A stretch of DNA of 64,000 nt from Betaproteobacteria bacterium (GCA_013298145.1 JAAFJO010000005.1:62001-126000); one strand, 5' to 3'. Positions 50,275-61,229 are shown, counted from the first letter of the stretch. The notes: generated from the sequence alone by a model not told the origin. Program-made: numbers and translations.

Positions 50275-52209
50275 GTGAATCCATCGCCCTCTGACCTTCC
50301 CTATATCTTCGGCGAATCCGGCCCGCTCGCGCAGTCGCTTCCGAACTTTCATTCAAGACAGCAGCAGATCGAACTCGCCACGGCGATCGAAACTGCGATA
50401 CGTGACCGCGCGCAACTGGTTGCAGAAGCGGGCACCGGCACCGGTAAAACTTTCGCGTACCTCATCCCCGCGCTGTTGTCGGGCGGAAAAGTCATCATCG
50501 CTACGGGTACGAAAACGCTGCAAGATCAACTCTTCGAGCGGGATCTTCCACGCGTGCGAGAGGCGCTGAAGCTACCCGTTGAGACAGCACTTCTCAAGGG
50601 GCGCAACAACTACGTATGCCATTACCACCTCAACCGCACGCGAAGCGAGGGGCGATTCACGGCACGCGAGCACATTCAGCATGTTCAACGTATCGCCGCG
50701 TTCGCGGAGCGGAGCGTGAGCGGCGACAAGGCGGAATGCGATACCGTCCCAGAGAGCTCTCCGGTATGGCCGCTTGTGACCTCCACCCGCGAAAACTGTA
50801 TGGGCAGCGATTGTGCACACTACAAAGAATGCTTCGTGATGAAAGCGCGCAAGGCGGCACTCGAAGCTGAGATCGTGGTCGTTAACCACCATCTCTTGTT
50901 CGCTGATATTGCGCTCAAGGATGATGGCTTGGGCGAGCTCTTGCCTGCTTGCAACACGGTGATCGTGGACGAGGCGCATCGCGCGCCCGATGTAGCTTCA
51001 AACTTTTTTGGCGAGTCAACGAGCATGTTGCAAGCCGTGGAGCTCGCGCGCGATAGCGAACTCATCGCGCGCTCAAAAGCGAGCGATGCGCCCGCGCTGG
51101 TCGAGTCAGCCCAGGCGCTTGGAATGGCCGCGCGGGGCATCCGATTGGCGTTCGATCAGGCAGGAAGTAAGGTGACGCGTGACGAGGCGTTTGAGCGACG
51201 AGAATTTCGCGACGCACTCGATACGCTGATTGACGCGGCAAGCGAATTGGCCGATGCGATTGAGCCGCACGCGTCGCGCAGCGAAGAGTTTCCTGGCTTG
51301 AGTGATCGGGCGGAGCTGATCGCGGGCCGGCTCTCGGACTGGCGTGATGACAAGCGCGGCGATTTAATCCGGTGGGCGGATGTTTCGGCGACGGGTTGGC
51401 AGCTTCATGCGACGCCGCTCTCGGTGGCAGAAGTGTTCAAGAAGCAAACCGAAGGCACTGCGCGAGCCTGGATTTTTACGAGCGCAACCCTGGCAGCGGG
51501 CGAAGATTTCTCGCTCTTCGTGCGTCAACTCGGACTCGAGCAAGCAACGACACAGCGATGGGCCTCGCCCTTCGACTACGAAAACGCGGGTCGGATTTAT
51601 GTGCCGAATCAGTTTCCGCCACCCAACTCACCCGAACATACCAATGCGGTGATTGAGGAGGCGCTCGAACTGGTTGAACTATCGAAAGGCCGCGCATTCA
51701 TTCTTTTCACCAGCCTGCGCGCGATGCGACAGTGCGCGCAGGCACTGCCCAACAAACTCAAGGAGCGCGGGCTTAACTACCCCGTGCTTTCGCAAAACGA
51801 CGCGCCAAAAAGTGAGCTTTTGCGGCGCTTTCGCGAACTAGGAAACGCAGTTCTGATTGGCTCGCAAAGCTTTTGGGAGGGCGTTGATGTGCAAGGTGAG
51901 GCGCTCTCGATGGTCGTGATCGATAAGCTGCCTTTTGCGCCTCCGGATGATCCGGTGTTGGTCGCTCGGATGAAGCATCTCGAAGCAGCGGGCGGCTCGC
52001 CATTCATGGATTGGCAAGTGCCGCAGGCTGCGATTTCGTTAAAACAGGGTGCGGGGCGATTGATCCGCTCTGAAACCGATCGCGGAGTGCTCGTCATTTG
52101 TGATGATCGCGTGGTGACCAAAGGCTACGGAAAAATGTTGCGCGCGAGCTTGCCCAAGATGCCCTGGACTCGTGATCGGAGCGAAGTTGCGAAGTTCTTT
52201 GCAGAATGA
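50275..52209 (+). CDS. ATP-dependent DNA helicase, DinG/YoaA family (XPD-like, Fe-S)
   Basis: 644 residues. Walker A AEAGTGTGKT, motif Ia TGTKTLQDQL, DEAH box VDEAHRAPD, and the helicase C-terminal motif SQSFWEGVDVQGEALSMVVIDKLPF with GAGRLIRSETDRG. Four Cys for a 4Fe-4S cluster lie between Walker A and DEAH (YVCHYHL, ENCMGSDCAHYKECF). It unwinds 5' to 3' in DNA repair. The GTG start at 50275 lies inside a hairpin formed by CACCCCTG and CAGGGGGTG. It closely follows the cytochrome gene (32 bp). Confidence 0.93.
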   Translation: MNPSPSDLPYIFGESGPLAQSLPNFHSRQQQIELATAIETAIRDRAQLVAEAGTGTGKTFAYLIPALLSGGKVIIATGTKTLQDQLFERDLPRVREALKLPVETALLKGRNNYVCHYHLNRTRSEGRFTAREHIQHVQRIAAFAERSVSGDKAECDTVPESSPVWPLVTSTRENCMGSDCAHYKECFVMKARKAALEAEIVVVNHHLLFADIALKDDGLGELLPACNTVIVDEAHRAPDVASNFFGESTSMLQAVELARDSELIARSKASDAPALVESAQALGMAARGIRLAFDQAGSKVTRDEAFERREFRDALDTLIDAASELADAIEPHASRSEEFPGLSDRAELIAGRLSDWRDDKRGDLIRWADVSATGWQLHATPLSVAEVFKKQTEGTARAWIFTSATLAAGEDFSLFVRQLGLEQATTQRWASPFDYENAGRIYVPNQFPPPNSPEHTNAVIEEALELVELSKGRAFILFTSLRAMRQCAQALPNKLKERGLNYPVLSQNDAPKSELLRRFRELGNAVLIGSQSFWEGVDVQGEALSMVVIDKLPFAPPDDPVLVARMKHLEAAGGSPFMDWQVPQAAISLKQGAGRLIRSETDRGVLVICDDRVVTKGYGKMLRASLPKMPWTRDRSEVAKFFAE

Positions 52210-52247
52210 GTGCGGCGCCCTGAGCTCAGCCTACCTGCACTTGTAGC

Positions 52248-53588
52248 TTACGCGCGCGCGTCTATCAGCTTGATGTCCGCACCCATCGCTTGCAACTTAG
52301 GTACGATGTTGTCGTACTTACGCTCAAGTTCCTGGATGTTGGATAGTTGTGTGGCACCGCTCGCCGTGAGGCCGGCGATCACCAGGCACATCCCAGCGCG
52401 GATATCCGTGGGCAGCACAAAGCGACCGCCTTTGAGTGACGTTGGCCCTTGAATGATCGCGGAATGCGCGTGATTTTTATTTTTGAATCGGCAGGGCGCT
52501 TCGCCTAAGCACGAGGTGAAGAGCGTGATGTTCGCGCCCATCTGGTTCAAAAATTTGGTGTAGCCCAGGCGATCTTCAAAAATCGTTTCGTGGAGCACAC
52601 TGGTGCCGTCAGCTTGCGTGAAGAGCACCATGAATGGTTGTTGCCAGTCGGTCATGAAGCCGGGGTGAACCTCCACCTCCATATGACTCGCGCGTAGCCG
52701 CTTGCCTTCTGGGGCTTTCACGAACACACCCTCGGAGTTCACGCGAAACTCAGCGCCCATGCGTTGGATGTAGTTCAAAAAGGAATACACCGGATCGTGC
52801 GGCACGTTCTCAAGCAAAACATCGCCGCCCGTAGCGAGCGCTGCCGCTGCGAAAGATACGGCTTGGTTGCGATCAATCATGCAACGCAGTTCGCATCCTT
52901 TGAGTTTCTCAACGCCGTTGATGATGTAAGTTCGATTGGCGCTCACCATGATGTCAGCGCCCATCTTTTGCAGCATCTTCACGAGCTCGATCACCTCGGG
53001 CTCAATCGCCGCGTTTTCGATGATCGTTCGCCCTCGCGCGCGCGTGGCAGCAATGATGAGGTTTTCAGTCGTCATCACGCTCGGGAAGGGCAAGGTCAGG
53101 TGCGCGCCGTGCAGGCCTTGCTCGCCGACTGACATTTCATAGCAGCCGTCAACCAGCTCCACCTCGGCGCCCATCTCAACGAGGCCTTTGATGTGAAAGT
53201 CCACGGGGCGCTTGCCGATTTTGTCGCCGCCAAGCGCAGCGTAGAGTCGCGCTCTGCCAAAACGATGCAGCAGCGGACCAGCCGCGAGAATCGAAATGCG
53301 ATTTCGCCGACAAATTTCGGTGGGCACTTCGAATCGGTCAATGGTTTTTGGGAGCAGGCGCAGCGTGTGTTCGTCGAGCGTTTCGACAACGCCACCGACA
53401 GACTCAAACAGCTTTTCGACGATTTTGCGCTCATCAACATCCGGCGCGCCTTTGATGAGCACCGGTTCATCGGTCAGCATCGCCGCGATAACGCACTTGG
53501 TGACCTGATTCGAACTACCAGCAATCGTGATGCGACCGCCCGAGAGCTTGTGACCGCCCTGAATTTCAATCCATTTTTCGCTGTTCAC
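52248..53588 (-). CDS. MurA-like enolpyruvyltransferase homologue lacking key catalytic residues
   Basis: 446 residues homologous end to end with UDP-GlcNAc enolpyruvyl transferase (MurA). Conserved: [16 protein letters not shown] (Arg91 equivalent), [18 protein letters not shown] (Asp305), ETIFEDR, and [14 protein letters not shown] (Arg397). But the PEP-site Lys22 of the GAKN motif is Ser (GSSN, about residue 26), and the loop Cys115 is Asp (GGDKIG, about residue 122). A Cys/His/Lys-rich insertion of about 16 residues lies near 360-375. Start is GTG at 53588. Canonical MurA is probably elsewhere; this paralogue may have another role. Confidence 0.85.
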   Translation of the reverse strand: MNSEKWIEIQGGHKLSGGRITIAGSSNQVTKCVIAAMLTDEPVLIKGAPDVDERKIVEKLFESVGGVVETLDEHTLRLLPKTIDRFEVPTEICRRNRISILAAGPLLHRFGRARLYAALGGDKIGKRPVDFHIKGLVEMGAEVELVDGCYEMSVGEQGLHGAHLTLPFPSVMTTENLIIAATRARGRTIIENAAIEPEVIELVKMLQKMGADIMVSANRTYIINGVEKLKGCELRCMIDRNQAVSFAAAALATGGDVLLENVPHDPVYSFLNYIQRMGAEFRVNSEGVFVKAPEGKRLRASHMEVEVHPGFMTDWQQPFMVLFTQADGTSVLHETIFEDRLGYTKFLNQMGANITLFTSCLGEAPCRFKNKNHAHSAIIQGPTSLKGGRFVLPTDIRAGMCLVIAGLTASGATQLSNIQELERKYDNIVPKLQAMGADIKLIDARA

Positions 53589-53782
53589 AAGGGCAATCGG
53601 CGGTGGGGTTGTCGAGGGGTAGAGATGTGTCGAGGCAGGCGCTGAGAATCGAGATTTACGAACTAATTCGCTTCAAGCCAGGTTTAATAGGCGCTAGCAA
53701 CAAATAATCTGCAGTTTTAGTGCGAGGAAAAATATTCACGTAGCCCCAACAAAATAAGGGGTAGCAGTAGACTGCTGCCTTT
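53589..53782. other. Spacer between murA-like and bamD genes with GGGGCTA-type motifs
   Basis: GGTTTAATAGGCGCTAGC at 53680-53697 and TAGCCCCAACAAAATAAGGGG at 53741-53761 belong to the interspersed motif family. No gene. Confidence 0.45.
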
Positions 53783-54583
53783 CTACCAAATCTTCCACCA
53801 CGGCGCTTTTGAAGGCTCCAGAGGTGCCTGATAGGTTGCGCGGAATACCCGCTCGGCATCGGTTGCGAGCTGCGTGTTTCCGAGCGCCCGCTGCGAGCGC
53901 ACGATGATCCGCAGAGCCTCTTCGTTGGCCGGCGTGTGCGGGAAATTGGTGATGGAGCTTTGCGCGCGCGCGATGGCGGCCTGATAGGCGCCGCGATTGA
54001 AGTAGTAGCGAGCGATATGTACTTCGTTCATCGACAGCGCGTTCACCAAATAGCGCATGCGTTGCAACGCATCCGTGTGGTAGCGCGAGCTTGGGTATTT
54101 CTCCGCGAGCTGCTTAAACGTTGCATAGGACTCTCTGGCCGCTTTTTGATCGCGTTCAGCAAGGTCTTGCGTCGCAATGAACGAAAGCAAGCCGAGATCT
54201 TCGATGAAATTCGCAAGGCCTTTGATGTAGAGCGCGTAATCCGCGCCATCGCCCTGGGGATAGAGCTTTAGGTAGCGATCCGCGGATGCAACACTTTGCG
54301 CGCGCTCACCCAGCTTGTACTGAGCGAAAGCGCTGTCCAGAATGGCCTGCTGCGCCTGAATTCCGTAGGGGAATCGCGATTCGAGGCTCTCGTAGAGCTT
54401 AATCGCATCGGCATAACTGCCTGAAGTGAGCGCCTCTCGGGCCTGCCGATACAATTGGTCCGCCGTCATCTTCGCCGGATCGTTGGTGCGAGTGAATGTG
54501 TCGCCAAACCAACCGCACCCAGCTAGAACTGAGCTCGCAGCGAGCAAAAAGAAAGCGTTTCGAAGTGACAACCAAGCGCGCAT
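53783..54583 (-). CDS. bamD: Outer membrane assembly lipoprotein BamD
   Basis: Essential partner of BamA in inserting beta-barrel proteins into the outer membrane. 266 residues from the ATG at 54583 (the frame runs 26 codons further but this start directly precedes the signal peptide). Lipobox SVLAGC gives the lipidated Cys. Five TPR-like repeats follow, with typical starts MTADQLYRQAREALTSGSYADAIKLYESLESRFPYG (marker) and AKLGERAQSVASADRYLKLYP-type units. The C-terminus is PSKAPWWKIW. Divergent from rluD as usual in betaproteobacteria. Confidence 0.95.
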   Translation of the reverse strand: MRAWLSLRNAFFLLAASSVLAGCGWFGDTFTRTNDPAKMTADQLYRQAREALTSGSYADAIKLYESLESRFPYGIQAQQAILDSAFAQYKLGERAQSVASADRYLKLYPQGDGADYALYIKGLANFIEDLGLLSFIATQDLAERDQKAARESYATFKQLAEKYPSSRYHTDALQRMRYLVNALSMNEVHIARYYFNRGAYQAAIARAQSSITNFPHTPANEEALRIIVRSQRALGNTQLATDAERVFRATYQAPLEPSKAPWWKIW

Positions 54584-54673
54584 GAAGTTCCCGACCGTGG
54601 ACGGTGTGGCTAACCCGAGGATTATAGGCGTGAGAATTCGCGTCGAAAAACGAGCCCTCACGCTCCCAATGCC

Positions 54674-55900
<1,227 letters not shown>

Positions 55901-55902
55901 GC

Positions 55903-56682
55903 ATGGCACCGCTCCTTGACGCTCCTCAATGGGCCGCGCCTAAAAACGTGTTGGCAGCGATGAGCACACGCTTGGGTGGGATTTCGACCACGCCGTTCGA
56001 CAGCTTGAACCTGGGCTATTCAACGCCAGACAATCGCAATTCGGTCGCTGCGAACGAAGTAAAAGTGGCATACGCGCTTGGCATTGATCCCGGAGCGATC
56101 CGATGGGTGTATCAGGTACACGGCAACGCAGTGCAATTGGCCGAATCGCTGCCCGAAAACGCACCACTGGGTGGGGCGGTGATTGAAGGCGATGCGATTG
56201 TTTCGCGAACGCCCGGACTCGTGTGTGGCGTAAAAGTCGCTGATTGCTTGCCAGTGCTCTTCTCATCGGTCGATGGGCGTGTAGTCGCTGCTGCGCACGC
56301 GGGATGGCGCGGCTTGGCAGCCGGAGTTCTTGAAAACACCGTTTCGGCGATGGGCTGTGCGGCCGAGGACATTGTTACCTGGCTCGGACCGTGTATCGGG
56401 AAGGACCGATTCGAAGTGGGGGGCGAAGTGAGATCAGCCTTTTTAGAGGCCGCATCGCCAGCAAATCGCGACCTCATCGTCGCATCATTTCAGCCGCTTG
56501 CCAGCCAAGAAAAGTATCTTTGCGATCTTCGCTCCATTGCGTCAGCGCGTTTGCGGGCGATTGGAGTCAGCAAAATCGCTGTCACTCACGCTTGCACGTT
56601 TAGCGAACCTGCACGCTACTTCTCGCATCGAAGGGATCGCGTCACCGGCCGAATGGCGGCGTTTGTCGGCATCAAACCATGA
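55903..56682 (+). CDS. pgeF: Peptidoglycan editing factor PgeF (YfiH, laccase-domain)
   Basis: 259 residues, cytoplasmic copper-oxidase-fold protein which hydrolyses misincorporated UDP-MurNAc-L-Ser in known members. The conserved metal ligands are in YQVHGNAV, VKVADCLPVLFSS and AAAHAGWRGLAAG, and C-terminal YFSHRRDRVTGRMAAF. Overlaps the relA start by 4 bp (ATGA), so the two are translationally coupled. Confidence 0.95.
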   Translation: MAPLLDAPQWAAPKNVLAAMSTRLGGISTTPFDSLNLGYSTPDNRNSVAANEVKVAYALGIDPGAIRWVYQVHGNAVQLAESLPENAPLGGAVIEGDAIVSRTPGLVCGVKVADCLPVLFSSVDGRVVAAAHAGWRGLAAGVLENTVSAMGCAAEDIVTWLGPCIGKDRFEVGGEVRSAFLEAASPANRDLIVASFQPLASQEKYLCDLRSIASARLRAIGVSKIAVTHACTFSEPARYFSHRRDRVTGRMAAFVGIKP

Positions 56683-58892
56683 GCAAAAAGCAAAAAAGCG
56701 AGAGTGCGGCTTCCGCGCCAGCGACGCACGAGGCCTTGCCGATGACGGCAAACGCTGTAGTGTCAGCTGCGTCAACCTGGCTTGCCGCGAGCTGCGATGA
56801 GCAAGTGCTCGCGCGGGGGCGCGCTACGGCGGAGCTGATTGAAGATCTGCGGATCGACGAAATCAGCGTTGCTGCCGCTTGGCTGTCGGCCGCACCTGCC
56901 GAGCTTGCGACTGAAACTAAGCTCAAGGAAATGTTTGGCGTTGCCGTCTGCGAACTCGTGGCGGGTGTGCAGCGTATGGCAAGTATTCAGGAGCTTTCGC
57001 GAACGCGCGGCGACTCTCCGCCACGCGACAAAGAAAGCGCCAAGGATGCCGCAAACGCGGCGCAGCAGACGGAAGCCTTGCGCAAGATGCTTTTGGCGAT
57101 GGTGGATGATGTGCGCGTGGTGCTCATCAAGCTCGCTGAGCGCTTGGTGTCGCTTCGCGCGGCTGCGCTCTCGCCCGATGCGCGGCGCTCAGAACTCGCA
57201 CAAGCGGAGGCGCGCGATGTGCGGGACATCTTCGCGCCTTTGGCCAATCGGCTCGGCGTCTGGCGCATTAAGTGGGAGCTAGAAGACTTATCGCTTCGGC
57301 TTCTAGAGCCAGAGCAATTTCACAAAATTTCACGCTACCTGGATGAAACGCGAATCGAGCGCGAGGCCTATATCGACACGGCGAAAGCGCGCATTCGCGA
57401 TGCGGTGGGAAGCGCGGGCATCGAGGTGCTCGATATCAGCGGTCGGCCAAAACACATCTTCTCGATCTACACCAAGCTCAAGCGCAAGCGCTGCAACATT
57501 GAGGAACTCTACGATATTCGCGCGATCCGCGTGATCGTGCCGGAGCTTAAGGATTGCTACGCGGCGCTCGGTATTGTTCACTCGCTCTTTCAGCCCATTC
57601 CGGGCGAGTTCGATGACTACATCGCTAAACCCAAATCGAACAACTATCGCTCGCTTCACACGGCGGTGCTAGGGCCGCTGGATCGCGCGCTTGAGGTGCA
57701 AATTCGCACTCAGGAAATGCATCAAACGAGCGAGTTCGGCGTTGCGGCGCACTGGAACTATAAAGAGGGCGGAAACGCGGCGAAAGACACCGGTTACGCG
57801 GCAAAAATCGCGAGCCTGCGACAGCTGCTTTCCTGGGGCGATGAGGTTTCTTCGCCCGGTGAATTACTAGCGGGATTTAAGTCTTCACTCTTCGAAGAGA
57901 CGATTTTCGTTCTCACGCCGCAGGGCAAGATCATCGATTTGCCAAAAGATGCAACGCCGATTGACTTTGCGTACTCCGTGCACACGGGGCTCGGCAATCG
58001 CTGTCGCGGTGCAAAGGTCGACGGCGCGATGGTGCCGCTCAACACGCCGCTTAAAAACGGGCAGCGGGTCGAAATCATCGCCGTGAAAGAGGGCGGGCCC
58101 TCCCGCGATTGGCTTAATCCAGAAAACGGCTACGTTCGCTCACATCGCGCGCGAAGCAAAGTCCGGCAGTTTTTCAACGCACTTGAGTTGCAAGAAACGC
58201 TCGCTCACGGTCGGGTGATCGTTGAAAAGGACTTGCAACGTCATGGACAAACCGCGTTGTCGCTCGACAAGCTCGCGCACGAGGCGGGTTATAAAACGGT
58301 AGACGATTTTTTCACCGCTGTGGGCCGCGCGGAGGTTAACAATCGCGACCTAGACATCGCAATACGTAAGGCCGCTGGCGTCGTAGACGATGCTGCGGAC
58401 CACGAGAAAAGCGAGATTCACACCTCGCGTTCGCGAGCGAAGTCGTCAAGCGGCGGCATTCTGATCGTCGGCGTCGACAAGCTCGCAACGGGGCTTGCGA
58501 AATGCTGCAAACCGGTCCCACCTGATCCGATAGTGGGATTTGTCACACGTCTCAAAGGCATCACGATCCACCGCGCTGATTGCGCCAACGTGCTTCGGAT
58601 GGAGGCAACCGAGCCGCGACGAATCATTACCGCCGATTGGGGCGATGCGGCTGCGAGCGATGTGTTTAGCGTGCTAATCGAGGTGATTGCGAGCGACCGC
58701 CAAGGTCTTCTGCGCGACATTTCAGATGTTTTGGCGCGCGCAAAAATTAACGTGACAGCAGTGAACACACTCACCAAAGATTACATGGCGAAGATGAAGT
58801 TCACGGCTGAAGTGCGAAGTATTGATCAGCTAAAAAGCGCGCTCGCCCAGGTCACCCAAATCAAGGGCGTGCAAAGCGCGAGTCGAGCTTAA
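56679..58892 (+). CDS. relA: (p)ppGpp synthetase RelA
   Basis: Makes the alarmone (p)ppGpp from GTP/GDP and ATP in amino-acid starvation. 737 residues. The N-terminal HD hydrolase domain is degenerate: no HD pair, and IKLAERLVSLR instead of the SpoT-type ADRTHNMRT. The synthetase domain has KHIFSIYTKLKRK and GEFDDYIAKPKSNNYRSLHTAV, then the EFGVAAHWNYKEG motif. TGS domain (IDLPKDATPIDFAYSVHTGLGNRC), the helical/CC region, and a C-terminal ACT (VIASDRQGLLRDISDVLA). A synthetase-only RelA; a SpoT should exist elsewhere. Confidence 0.95.
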   Translation: MSKKQKSESAASAPATHEALPMTANAVVSAASTWLAASCDEQVLARGRATAELIEDLRIDEISVAAAWLSAAPAELATETKLKEMFGVAVCELVAGVQRMASIQELSRTRGDSPPRDKESAKDAANAAQQTEALRKMLLAMVDDVRVVLIKLAERLVSLRAAALSPDARRSELAQAEARDVRDIFAPLANRLGVWRIKWELEDLSLRLLEPEQFHKISRYLDETRIEREAYIDTAKARIRDAVGSAGIEVLDISGRPKHIFSIYTKLKRKRCNIEELYDIRAIRVIVPELKDCYAALGIVHSLFQPIPGEFDDYIAKPKSNNYRSLHTAVLGPLDRALEVQIRTQEMHQTSEFGVAAHWNYKEGGNAAKDTGYAAKIASLRQLLSWGDEVSSPGELLAGFKSSLFEETIFVLTPQGKIIDLPKDATPIDFAYSVHTGLGNRCRGAKVDGAMVPLNTPLKNGQRVEIIAVKEGGPSRDWLNPENGYVRSHRARSKVRQFFNALELQETLAHGRVIVEKDLQRHGQTALSLDKLAHEAGYKTVDDFFTAVGRAEVNNRDLDIAIRKAAGVVDDAADHEKSEIHTSRSRAKSSSGGILIVGVDKLATGLAKCCKPVPPDPIVGFVTRLKGITIHRADCANVLRMEATEPRRIITADWGDAAASDVFSVLIEVIASDRQGLLRDISDVLARAKINVTAVNTLTKDYMAKMKFTAEVRSIDQLKSALAQVTQIKGVQSASRA

Positions 58893-59042
58893 AAAACGTT
58901 CGTGCATCCGCGATTTCTGGCTTGGCAAAACTTCTAGTTGCTCGCCCTCATAAAATGGGGGCGGGCGGTCAATGAACACTAAAGTTGAAGATCAGTACTA
59001 TCACGCGCTTGCCCCGATTCAGGAGCGGCTAGCGATGCGTTG

Positions 59043-59627
59043 TTATGGGCGAATATCCTTCACCAAATCCGCGAGCGTCTCTGGCTTGATTTCTCCGTGC
59101 ATCGGATAGTTTGTGTGGTCGCAGCCGATCGTTGCGGCACCGCCTGCGAGCAGCGCGGCACGTTGCGCCGCGTCAAACTCGAACCGTAAGAAATGAACGG
59201 ACGAGGTTTTCTCGTCGTTCTCGCGGTCAAGATCTTCGTCTGCGATCGCGTAACTGCGCTTATGGCCCTCGACTTCGACATAAACGCGGTCTTCCACGCC
59301 AATTAATCGTGCGAGCTCGCGCTTCCGCTCGTTGATGTCGGGATACTCGAGCAGCATCGTCGCTTTCCAGTTGCGGCCGTTCGGAATCAACGGGTTGTAC
59401 GCATCGAGCTCTGACTGGATACCTTCCTCGTCGAAAATTTTCTCGATACGAAGCATCTCTTGGATCTGATAACGAATGGTCTTCTCGTCTTCGAACAAGA
59501 GCGTGATGTGCTCGCCCAGATGTACGGTTCGAAGGCGCTTGTGCGCGATGAGTTCAGGTTTCGCTGTCTTGATGTACTTGTGATACGCCTCAAGCGACAT
59601 GAGGTCTGCGGGTTTGAGAGTGGTCAT
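59043..59627 (-). CDS. DUF3501-family protein
   Basis: 194 residues; the end of a three-gene minus-strand cluster with a CCG-type Fe-S protein and rubrerythrin. Family features: RTVHLGEHITLLFEDEKTIRYQIQEMLRIEKIF, NPLIPNGRNWKATMLLEYPDINERKREL (markers), and a His/Asp-containing ending CDHTNYPMHGEIKPETLADL. Function not assigned; the recurrent linkage with rubrerythrin suggests peroxide defence. Confidence 0.9.
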   Translation of the reverse strand: MTTLKPADLMSLEAYHKYIKTAKPELIAHKRLRTVHLGEHITLLFEDEKTIRYQIQEMLRIEKIFDEEGIQSELDAYNPLIPNGRNWKATMLLEYPDINERKRELARLIGVEDRVYVEVEGHKRSYAIADEDLDRENDEKTSSVHFLRFEFDAAQRAALLAGGAATIGCDHTNYPMHGEIKPETLADLVKDIRP

Positions 59628-59751
59628 GATGAGTTCGAGGAGGAGAGATTAGGTGTTGTGATTACACGTCGAACGTAGGCGCGGGCTTGACCGCGCTTGA
59701 CATGAAGATTAGGCGAGCAGCGACATAAAGTCATCGCGTACAACGCATCCG

Positions 59752-61098
59752 TTATGACAATCCATACGCTTTTCTGATGAGCGATATCGGATGCGCCAAC
59801 TCGGGTTTCGCATCACCGAAGTTGCCTTCGCGAATGCCTTGCTGAATATGGTGTCCCGACAGCTGGCAGTCTGATGAGATGTAGTTCGGCGCTTTGTCCG
59901 CCATCGCACGGAACACGGGTTTGCCTATTTTCATCGCGGTTTTGTGATGAAGCTTCTTTACGCCGTACGTACCTGCATGGCCGGAGCAGCGCTCAACCGT
60001 GTTCACGTTCGTGCCCGGTACGAGTTTGAGCATTTCTTCGGTTTTCTTGCCGACGTTTTGCACCCGTGAGTGACACGGAATGTGATAGCTCACATTGCCG
60101 ATCTGAGCCGAAAAGTCTTTCTTTAGCAAGCCGTCTTTCTCGCGCGCAATCAGGTATTCAAACGGATCCCACATCGCATCCTGCACCAGTTTTGCATCTG
60201 CGTTATCGTCGAGCAGCAGCGGGATCTCTTGCTTGAACATCAAGGTGCACGATGGAATCGCTGAGAGGATTGCGTAGCCTTCGCGGGCGTATTTCGCGAG
60301 CACCGGCAGATTAAACGACGCGTTTTCTGCGACGCCGTCCAGATCACCCAATTCAAGTTTGGGCATGCCGCAGCACTTTTCTTTTTCAACGATCTCGTAT
60401 GGGATCTCGTTGTGCGTGAGCACTTTGAGCAAATCCAAACCGATGCCGGGCTCGTTGTAGTTGATGTAACAGGTAGCGAAGATTGCAACTTTGCCAGGCG
60501 TGCGTTGCCCGTTTTTCACGGGCGCTGCGGTTGGCACGAGTTTTTTCGCTTGTGAGCGGAATCGCTTGGTGGCGAGTTGCGGCAGCCACGCGTTTTCATC
60601 GACGCCAAGCATCGATTCCATTTGTGAGCGGGCAAACTTTGTTTTGTTGACCGCATTCGCGGTTTGCACGACGATTGGTATGCCAGCAAATTTGCCGTGC
60701 ACATCCGTCGATGCGAGAAATCTTTCGGCCTTACCCACTTCGCCTTTTTTGTACTTCACCGCTTTCGCTCGAAGCATCAAATGCGGGAAGTCCACATTCC
60801 ATTCATGCGGCGGCGTGTAGGGGCATTTCGTCATGTAGCAGACGTCGCAGAGGTAGCACTGGTCTACGACCTTGATGTAGTCCTTCTTGTCTACGCCATC
60901 GACTTCCATGGTGGACGACTCGTCGATGAGGTCGAACAACGTAGGAAACGAATTGCACAGGCTCACGCAGCGGCGGCAGCCATGACAAATGTCGTAGACG
61001 CGCTCAAGCTCTTTATTGAGCGCATCCTCGTTCCAAAACTCTGGATTCTTCCAGTCGATTTTGTGGCGGGTAGGGGCTTCGAGGTTGCCTTCGCGCAT
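59752..61098 (-). CDS. CCG/heterodisulfide-reductase-like Fe-S protein
   Basis: 448 residues. N-terminal ferredoxin-like part with two 4Fe-4S motifs (ICHGCRRCVSLCNSFP and CYLCDVCYMTKCPYTPP). The C-terminal half has two CCG domains: KEKCCGMPKLELG and VERCSGHAGTYG, with SCTLMF and CHSRVQNVG. This resembles GlpC/HdrD-type subunits that transfer electrons between a flavoprotein or quinone and a redox partner. The ATG at 61098 is clear. Between rubrerythrin and DUF3501 genes; probably the electron donor of the rubrerythrin. Confidence 0.92.
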   Translation of the reverse strand: MREGNLEAPTRHKIDWKNPEFWNEDALNKELERVYDICHGCRRCVSLCNSFPTLFDLIDESSTMEVDGVDKKDYIKVVDQCYLCDVCYMTKCPYTPPHEWNVDFPHLMLRAKAVKYKKGEVGKAERFLASTDVHGKFAGIPIVVQTANAVNKTKFARSQMESMLGVDENAWLPQLATKRFRSQAKKLVPTAAPVKNGQRTPGKVAIFATCYINYNEPGIGLDLLKVLTHNEIPYEIVEKEKCCGMPKLELGDLDGVAENASFNLPVLAKYAREGYAILSAIPSCTLMFKQEIPLLLDDNADAKLVQDAMWDPFEYLIAREKDGLLKKDFSAQIGNVSYHIPCHSRVQNVGKKTEEMLKLVPGTNVNTVERCSGHAGTYGVKKLHHKTAMKIGKPVFRAMADKAPNYISSDCQLSGHHIQQGIREGNFGDAKPELAHPISLIRKAYGLS

Positions 61099-61119
61099 GA
61101 TTTCTTAGTTAAGCAGTTA

Positions 61120-61214
61120 GCGGTGAGTAGTGAGCAGTGAGCAGTGAACAGTGACTAGTGAGCAGCGGGGTGTAGAGCGAGCCAACTGCTCACTATTCAC
61201 CGCTCACCGCTCAC
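61120..61214. repeat. GTGAGCAGTGA tandem repeat and inverted copy in the rubrerythrin operon spacer
   Basis: Left arm 61120-61165 has imperfect tandem GTGAGCA/GTGAACA/GTGACTA units. The right arm 61185-61214 carries ACTGCTCACTATTCACCGCTCACCG, nearly the complement of the left. The arms can form a long hairpin between the rubrerythrin stop and the Fe-S protein start. Confidence 0.75.
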
Positions 61215-61229
61215 AAGAGCCAGGCGACG

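Noticed and set aside
58972..59109. 45-residue plus-strand frame starting MNTKVEDQYYHALAPIQERLAMR
   Set aside because: It has a plausible start, but the second half is antisense to the DUF3501 gene. It may be a remnant of a decayed gene; not strong enough to annotate.
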